Below, piece by piece: positions 58,912 to 64,000 of a DNA stretch of 64,000 bases. The stretch comes from Rhodothermia bacterium (GTDB taxonomy: Bacteria; Bacteroidota; Rhodothermia; Balneolales; Balneolaceae): contig JAUICM010000003.1 of assembly GCA_030427885.1 (NCBI GenBank), positions 496,001 through 560,000 on the forward strand, given 5' to 3'. Position numbers and translations under genes: made by a program. The notes under the pieces were generated by a model that saw nothing but the letters and a program-made list of their open reading frames with translations, was not told the DNA's origin and did not search any database. The number at the start of each line of letters is the position of its first letter. Position 1 is the first letter of the stretch.

Positions 58912-61581
58912 TCAGACCAGTGCAGCTTGGTCTTGGTTTTTGCGTTCACCATGTTTGATCACTGCCTGAGCAATAGCAAGGTGAGCTATTGGTACTCTGT
59001 AAGGTGAGCATGATACATAGTTCATACCCAGCTGATAGCAGAACTCGATACTGGCGGGGTCACCACCATGTTCACCGCAAATACCAATTTTGATATTTGG
59101 GTTTCCGGCATGGCCCAGTTCAGTACCCATATGTACCAGTTCGCCAACACCTTTCTTGTCGAGAGTCTGGAATGGATCGTCCGCAAGGATACCTTCCTCC
59201 AGATAATGTGGGATGAATTTGGCTGCGTCATCACGGCTGTATCCAAGGGTCATCTGGGTCAGGTCATTTGTTCCGAATGAGAAGAACTCTGCTTCACGGG
59301 CGATCTCATTTGCAGTAATTGCTGCTCTTGGCACTTCGATCATAGTACCGATCTTGAAGCTGATACGGTCGTTGTACTCAGCAAATACTTTCTCAGCAGT
59401 TTGTTCAACAATTGAGCGTTGATTTACGAATTCACGAACGTTACCTACCAGCGGGATCATGATCTCAGGAATAGCTTCTATATCATCTTTCTTAAGCTCA
59501 AGGGCTGCTTCAATGATAGCCCGGGTCTGCATTTCTGTGATCTCAGGATGTGTGATACCCAAACGGCATCCACGGTGTCCCAGCATTGGGTTGAATTCCT
59601 GAAGAGCTTCCACTTTACGGGCTAGCTTTTCTTTTGTGATCCCCAGTTGTTCCGCTACTACTTTGATCTCTTCTTTGGTATGAGGAAGGAATTCGTGTAG
59701 TGGTGGATCAAGCAGACGAACGGTCACAGGTAGTCCATTCATTTTTTTGAATATGCCTTTGAAGTCTTCTTTTTGATAAGGAAGCAGATGAGCAAGTGCC
59801 TTTCTGCGTTCAACTTCATTTTCAGAAACAATCATTCTGCGAACTGCAGTAACACGATCATCTTTGAAGAACATATGCTCTGTACGTGCAAGGCCTATAC
59901 CTTTTGCTCCCAGGCTTCGGGCCAGAGATGCATCTTCAGGTGTTTCAGCATTGGCACGAACTTCCATTTTTTCGAATGTACCTACCCAGCGCATGAAGGT
60001 ATCATACTCTTCACTTAGTACCGGTGGATGCATTTCGCGTTGTCCCAGCATAACCAAGCCACGGGTTCCGTCAATGGAGATCCAGTCTCCTTCTTTCACG
60101 GTGACTTCCCCGTTGGTGAAGGTTTTGGTTTTATAGTTGATCACGATATCGCTACACCCGGCAACACATGGTTTTCCCCATCCCCGGGCAACAACAGCTG
60201 CGTGACTGGTCATACCACCGCGTGAGGTCAGGATTCCCTCTGCTGATGACATGCCGCCTACATCTTCAGGGCTGGTTTCGATACGAACCAGAATTACCAT
60301 TTCGCCTTGTTCTGCAGCTTTTTCAGCATCTTTGGAATCGAATACTACTTTACCAACCGCTGCGCCCGGAGAAGCTGGCAATCCTTTGCCCAATACTTCT
60401 TTATCGAGTACATCCTGAGTGGAGAATTGTGGGTGAAGGAGCTGCTCGATATGCTCAGGTTCCACCAAAGCGCTAATGGCTTCCTCTTTTGTAACTACTC
60501 CATTATTCACGAGGTCTACCGCTATTTTAACGGCAGCAGCACCTGTTCTCTTTCCATTTCTTGTTTGAAGGATATACAGTTTGCCTTCCTGTATGGTGAA
60601 CTCGATGTCCTGCATGTTTTTGTAGTGTGCTTCCAGCTTATTAGTATACTGGCATAGCTCATCGTAGACATCAGCCATATTTTTCTTCATTTCACGAATA
60701 GGCTGTGGAGTTCTGATACCAGCCACCACATCTTCCCCTTGAGCATTCACTAGATACTCGCCATACAATTCATCTGCACCAGTGGATGGGTTTCTTGTAA
60801 AACACACGCCGGTAGCACTGTCTGAGCTCATATTGCCAAATACCATTGCCTGAACATTCACTCCTGTTCCTATCAAACCAGTGATATGGCTTACTTCGCG
60901 ATACTTGATAGCACGGCTGCTGTTCCATGATTTGAACACAGCATTGATCGCAAACTTTAGTTGCTCAACGGGATCTTCAGGGAACATATGTCCGGTATGA
61001 TGACGATAAATTGCTTTATACCGATCAGTGAGTGTCTTCAGATGATCAGCACCGAGATTAACATCTTCTTCGATACCAACTTCGTCTTTAAGATGCTGCA
61101 TGGCATCTTCAAAATATTCGTGGCTCACTCCCATTACCACATCACCAAACATATCGATGAAACGGCGATAGCTGTCGTATGCAAATCGTTCGTTTCCTGT
61201 TTTGGCTATAATAGCTTCTACCACATCATCATTGATACCAAGATTAAGAATGGTATCCATCATGCCCGGCATTGAAACAGCCGCACCTGAACGAACAGAA
61301 AGCAGCAGTGGGTTCTTGCTGTCACCCAGCTTCGCTGCCATTTCACTTTCTACATGTTTTATTCCATCTAATACTTGTTTTTCAAGCCCTTCAGGCCATT
61401 GCATATTGTGATCGATCACAAATTTACAGGTCTCCGTTGAAAGTGTGAATCCGGGAGGAACCGGAATTCCGATATTACACATTTCAGCAAGGTTAGCACC
61501 TTTACCACCTATTAACTCACGCATTGTACGGTTACCATCCGTAATTTTACCAAAACGGTAAACAAATTTTGAATCAGCCAT
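58912..61581 (-). CDS. ppdK: Pyruvate, phosphate dikinase
   Basis: An 889-residue enzyme interconverting pyruvate, ATP and phosphate with PEP, AMP and pyrophosphate. The ATP-grasp domain is at the N-terminus (GGKGANLAEMCNIGIPVPPGF, LSVRSGAAVSMPGMMDTILNLG). The swivelling domain carries the phosphorylated His (LTSRGGMTSHAAVVARGWGKPCV). The C-terminal PEP/pyruvate barrel includes GIGLARTEHMFF, EFNPMLGHRGCRLGI, SFGTNDLTQMTLGYSRDD and GICGEHGGD. Length is typical. It serves gluconeogenesis from pyruvate. Confidence 0.96.
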   Translation of the reverse strand: MADSKFVYRFGKITDGNRTMRELIGGKGANLAEMCNIGIPVPPGFTLSTETCKFVIDHNMQWPEGLEKQVLDGIKHVESEMAAKLGDSKNPLLLSVRSGAAVSMPGMMDTILNLGINDDVVEAIIAKTGNERFAYDSYRRFIDMFGDVVMGVSHEYFEDAMQHLKDEVGIEEDVNLGADHLKTLTDRYKAIYRHHTGHMFPEDPVEQLKFAINAVFKSWNSSRAIKYREVSHITGLIGTGVNVQAMVFGNMSSDSATGVCFTRNPSTGADELYGEYLVNAQGEDVVAGIRTPQPIREMKKNMADVYDELCQYTNKLEAHYKNMQDIEFTIQEGKLYILQTRNGKRTGAAAVKIAVDLVNNGVVTKEEAISALVEPEHIEQLLHPQFSTQDVLDKEVLGKGLPASPGAAVGKVVFDSKDAEKAAEQGEMVILVRIETSPEDVGGMSSAEGILTSRGGMTSHAAVVARGWGKPCVAGCSDIVINYKTKTFTNGEVTVKEGDWISIDGTRGLVMLGQREMHPPVLSEEYDTFMRWVGTFEKMEVRANAETPEDASLARSLGAKGIGLARTEHMFFKDDRVTAVRRMIVSENEVERRKALAHLLPYQKEDFKGIFKKMNGLPVTVRLLDPPLHEFLPHTKEEIKVVAEQLGITKEKLARKVEALQEFNPMLGHRGCRLGITHPEITEMQTRAIIEAALELKKDDIEAIPEIMIPLVGNVREFVNQRSIVEQTAEKVFAEYNDRISFKIGTMIEVPRAAITANEIAREAEFFSFGTNDLTQMTLGYSRDDAAKFIPHYLEEGILADDPFQTLDKKGVGELVHMGTELGHAGNPNIKIGICGEHGGDPASIEFCYQLGMNYVSCSPYRVPIAHLAIAQAVIKHGERKNQDQAALV

Positions 61582-61720
61582 AATTAACCTCTTATCAGTT
61601 GAATTCTTAGCGGCTCTTAAAACGAATTAATGCTTAGGTTCAAGAGTCATTGTTGTTTTAACATCGCCTAATAATGCCCACCTGATATGAAGAAAATGTG
61701 TAGAAGCGTTTTTCTAATAT

Positions 61721-62056
61721 TCAGCCTTCGCTTTCACGGATCCGGGATCGGAGCTTTTTCATCACTGAATATGACCCGTATACCACGATTACGACTATGA
61801 TCAGATATACCCACCAGGCTACATCCGTACCGAAAATAGCCACATATAATGCCGGAGATATAAAGAAGAACAAGGTACTGATGACGGGCAAAGCCACCCC
61901 TTTCCCTTTTTTGTGATTTTTCACAGCCCAGACCATACTCCCCATATACGGAGGAATAGTTCCAAAATAGAGGATCGCAAATAGTACCGGATCCACATTG
62001 TGCTCGGCACCCAATTCCTTAATTGAAATCCAAAGTTCAAGGATCCATTCAGTCAT
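61721..62056 (-). CDS. Small membrane protein, paralogue A (111 aa)
   Basis: A 111-residue protein with three membrane helices (~22-40, 55-75 and 82-100). It shares 111-aa length, helix spacing and a scattered pattern (LFxxxYxGxIPxxxxSxxWxVKN, LPxxSTxFFF, YLxxVxxxGxYS) with the gene just upstream (62049-62384), with which it overlaps by 8 bp. So it is a tandem duplicate. Function is unknown. Confidence 0.65.
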   Translation of the reverse strand: MTEWILELWISIKELGAEHNVDPVLFAILYFGTIPPYMGSMVWAVKNHKKGKGVALPVISTLFFFISPALYVAIFGTDVAWWVYLIIVVIVVYGSYSVMKKLRSRIRESEG

Positions 62057-62384
62057 TTAACGGCTCCTTCACTTTATTAAGCACTTTCCTGTACGTTGAA
62101 TATGCTCCAAGCCCCACGATCCCGACAATGAACAGATATACCCAGAATGGAACATTCCTTCCTGCTATAACCAAATACAGATAGGAGGACACAAAGAAGA
62201 ATGAGGTACTCAGTAATGGCAAAATAACCGGTTTTTTATTGCGGATATTTTTAACCAGCCAACCCAGGCTCACTGTGAAAAAAGGAATGGCCCCGACGTA
62301 AATACTTCCGAATATGAGCGGATTCACTCCATACTTTTCTCCAAGAGAAAAGAACCACTCTTTTAGCGTCCCGATGATTTCCAT
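62049..62384 (-). CDS. Small membrane protein, paralogue B (111 aa)
   Basis: A 111-residue protein with three membrane helices, paralogous to the next gene. The N-terminal part is LKEWFFSLGEKYGVNPLIFGSIYVGAIPFF. The 3' end overlaps the downstream copy's start by 8 bp, so they are expressed together. Such small PQ-loop-like or holin-like proteins cannot be assigned from sequence pattern alone. Confidence 0.65.
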   Translation of the reverse strand: MEIIGTLKEWFFSLGEKYGVNPLIFGSIYVGAIPFFTVSLGWLVKNIRNKKPVILPLLSTSFFFVSSYLYLVIAGRNVPFWVYLFIVGIVGLGAYSTYRKVLNKVKEPLND

Positions 62385-62479
62385 TTAGATTTCAGTAATT
62401 GCTGATGTAATAATTTGAAATTAAAATACAGTGTTCTACACTTAATTCCGCTTAAGAACGTATCTTGGTACTGATCTTT

Positions 62480-62788
62480 ATGAACAAACGCATCCGACAT
62501 ATCTATTACGTTTTGATCCTGGTAGTGGCCTCCAGCCTTATTGGCTCACTGACCCATTATCATAATGAAGGAATGGAGTGCCTTGTCCACCACGATGAAG
62601 CTCACTATGTTCAGAATGATATCAACTGTCCTGTTTGTTCGCTGGTTATTGATAACAGTTTTGATCACGGTATAACAGCAGAAACCACTTTCTATCCTGA
62701 TAGTTTTGTTGTTGTTATTGAAGAGACCTATATATCTCCGTTTTCTTTTCTTGCTGAGCCTGGCCGTGCTCCACCGTTTGTGGTTTAG
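62480..62788 (+). CDS. Membrane-anchored protein with His/Cys-rich segment (102 aa)
   Basis: A 102-residue protein from the ATG at 62480 (an in-frame TTG lies 15 bp upstream). It has an N-terminal hydrophobic anchor (IYYVLILVVASSLIGSLT), then a His/Cys-rich stretch (HYHNEGMECLVHHDEAHYVQNDINCPVCSLV) suited to metal binding. The C-terminus GRAPPFVV resembles the RAPP end of DUF2946-type proteins that precede metal-linked TonB receptors. It is first in a three-gene set ending in a TonB receptor. Confidence 0.6.
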   Translation: MNKRIRHIYYVLILVVASSLIGSLTHYHNEGMECLVHHDEAHYVQNDINCPVCSLVIDNSFDHGITAETTFYPDSFVVVIEETYISPFSFLAEPGRAPPFVV

Positions 62789-62856
62789 AATACCTCCCTT
62801 CATGCCCGTATCTCCGGGTCACACATTCTAATACCCACTAAAATATTTTTTATATC

Positions 62857-63321
62857 ATGAATAAGAATAGATACCTCTATCTGTATACTATCCTAATCCT
62901 TTCAAGCTTCGCTATTACGGCTTGTTCAAATTCAGTTTCCAGCGAGAATCACGAAGAAGAAGCCGCTGGATTCAGACTTAAACTCAACGGTGATGTTATT
63001 GTTGAGAAACTGCCTGAAACCAATCTTACCGGTACTATCAATCTTGAGGTCGGTGAGGAAACTGCACTTATTTCCATCTACTTTATTTCGGAAGATGGAG
63101 ATGAATTCCAGCCCGAGGGTGACGAACATAGTTTAAAAGCCACTCTGGAACCCGAAGGGATTGCTGAGTTTGAACAACATGATGAGGACGGAAAATGGCG
63201 ATTCCATCTTCACGGCCAGGCTGAGGGTGCCACGACCTTAAATCTTCAGCTATTTCATGGAACACACTCCGATTACAATGCTACAGGAGTTCCTGTAACT
63301 GTAACTGCGGTGGCTAATTGA
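62857..63321 (+). CDS. Acidic lipoprotein upstream of TonB receptor (154 aa)
   Basis: A 154-residue lipoprotein with lipobox ITACS. The mature part is acidic and beta-rich with repeated His (EENHEEEAAGF..., EFEQHDEDGKWRFHLHGQAEG, FHGTHSDYNATGVPV). This would suit a metal-binding or ligand-presenting role next to a TonB receptor. Its stop codon overlaps the receptor's ATG (TGATG), so they are translated together. Confidence 0.6.
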   Translation: MNKNRYLYLYTILILSSFAITACSNSVSSENHEEEAAGFRLKLNGDVIVEKLPETNLTGTINLEVGEETALISIYFISEDGDEFQPEGDEHSLKATLEPEGIAEFEQHDEDGKWRFHLHGQAEGATTLNLQLFHGTHSDYNATGVPVTVTAVAN

Positions 63322-64000
63322 TGAAACTATTCATCTACATGATGTTGCTTTTCCCGGGACTGATTAGTTCCGGGGAGAGCAATACTATTTTTGGTACTAT
63401 CACTGATAGCGAAACTGGTGAAGCGGTTGGTTTTGCTTACATCCACCTTGAAGAGATACACCGTACCTCTGTTGCTGATATCGATGGAAAGTTTGAGATC
63501 TCAAATATACCCAATGGTGTGTATAATCTGACGGTTCACCGGCTTGGATACAGGACCAGATCCATTGAAGTTGATATCGGGCTCAGTGACTCCGACGAGC
63601 TTGAATTGAATATTGAACTCACCCCCAGTTTATTGAGTTCTCAGGCCATTGAAGTTACCGGAGACCGTGAAAACACTAGCGGTTCTAACCTTGAGCATGC
63701 TTCCCGAAAAGTACTGGGCAGTGATCTCCGGCGTGACCTGGGCTCCACCCTTTCCCAAACACTTTCAAATCTGCCCGGCTTCGACCAAAGAACAAATGGA
63801 AGTGCCCCGGGCCGGCCTGTTATTCGCGGCCTTGGCGATGAACGCGTTGTAATTCTTCAGGACGGTATCACTTCTGGTGATGTCTCAGCTCAGTCATCCG
63901 ACCATGCCGTTACTATCGATCCTGTTTCAGCCCAGGAAATAGAAATAGCACGGGGACCAGCCGCCCTGGCTTACGGAGCTAATGCAATTGGCGGGGTGAT
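63321..64000 (+). CDS. TonB-dependent receptor, 5' part (cut by window edge)
   Basis: The frame opens at ATG 63321 and runs off the end (at least 226 residues). A signal peptide is followed by a carboxypeptidase-regulatory-like domain (FGTITDSETGEAVGFAYIHLEE...VADIDGKFEISNIPNG). Then comes the plug domain: LGSTLSQTLSNLPGFDQRTNG, GRPVIRGLGDERVVILQDGITSGDVSAQSSDHAVTIDP, EIEIARGPAALAYGANAIGGV. This plug wording is similar to receptors for zinc (ZnuD type). The His-rich neighbours support a metal substrate; this is inference. Confidence 0.88.
   Translation, partial: MKLFIYMMLLFPGLISSGESNTIFGTITDSETGEAVGFAYIHLEEIHRTSVADIDGKFEISNIPNGVYNLTVHRLGYRTRSIEVDIGLSDSDELELNIELTPSLLSSQAIEVTGDRENTSGSNLEHASRKVLGSDLRRDLGSTLSQTLSNLPGFDQRTNGSAPGRPVIRGLGDERVVILQDGITSGDVSAQSSDHAVTIDPVSAQEIEIARGPAALAYGANAIGGV

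Overview
The window reads as a chromosome segment of a Gram-negative bacterium of the Bacteroidota/Balneolota kind. This is inferred from gene content: many lipobox lipoproteins, TonB-receptor and BamA-like outer-membrane proteins, a TPR-CHAT protein, ppdK, PPK1 and ScpA, moderate G+C, and several TTG/GTG starts. No rRNA or tRNA gene was found.

Region 1 (1-13034). A truncated small gene and a small membrane gene end at a strong terminator. Then come a PQQ-type sugar dehydrogenase, purU, a thioredoxin-like protein and an orphan Pycsar-effector-like (PycTM) membrane protein. A tyrosine/homogentisate catabolic cluster follows: hmgA, fumarylacetoacetase, a flavin-reductase-like protein, acetoacetyl-CoA synthetase and hppD. 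Beside it, on the other strand, are a MarR regulator and a class III nucleotidyl cyclase with TPRs. Nearly identical 16-bp palindromes sit directly behind -10-like boxes ahead of both hmgA and hppD, which suggests one regulator controls the pathway. No maleylacetoacetate isomerase gene is present.

Region 2 (13112-33040). Mostly housekeeping: a giant metallophosphatase/outer-membrane-barrel lipoprotein, a Nudix hydrolase, a CDP-alcohol phosphatidyltransferase, ftsY, a TPR-CHAT protease-like protein, an M28 peptidase, scpA, an ECF-like sigma factor with a membrane TPR partner, ppk1, ruvB and metK. A 36-residue Asp-Pro-rich small gene (20025-20135) lies divergent to the CHAT gene. Between ruvB and metK lie six copies of a 180-200 bp repeat with a GIY-YIG nuclease gene in the middle.

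Region 3 (33079-44735) is the most notable part: a complete chromosomal integron. A full-length IntI-type integrase is divergent from an attI region and an array of 16 gene cassettes, delimited by 15 complete attC sites and one truncated one. The first bases of a cassette are complementary to the bases just before its own attC, as expected if each was once a closed circle. Cassette cargo includes a two-gene Septu-like anti-phage module (AAA ATPase plus HNH nuclease), a barstar-like protein, a GIY-YIG protein, a TIMP/NTR-like secreted protein, lipoproteins and many small membrane proteins of unknown role.

Region 4 (44714-64000). After the decayed end of the array come a tandem 226-bp repeat, a large secreted protein, an EF-G paralogue, asparaginase, two near-identical MITE-like elements flanking one gene, a DEDD exonuclease, an ammonium transporter, a DUF481-like outer-membrane protein, a mercuric-reductase-like flavoprotein, ppdK, a pair of paralogous membrane proteins, and the start of what looks like a metal-uptake operon. 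That operon ends in a TonB-dependent receptor cut by the window edge.
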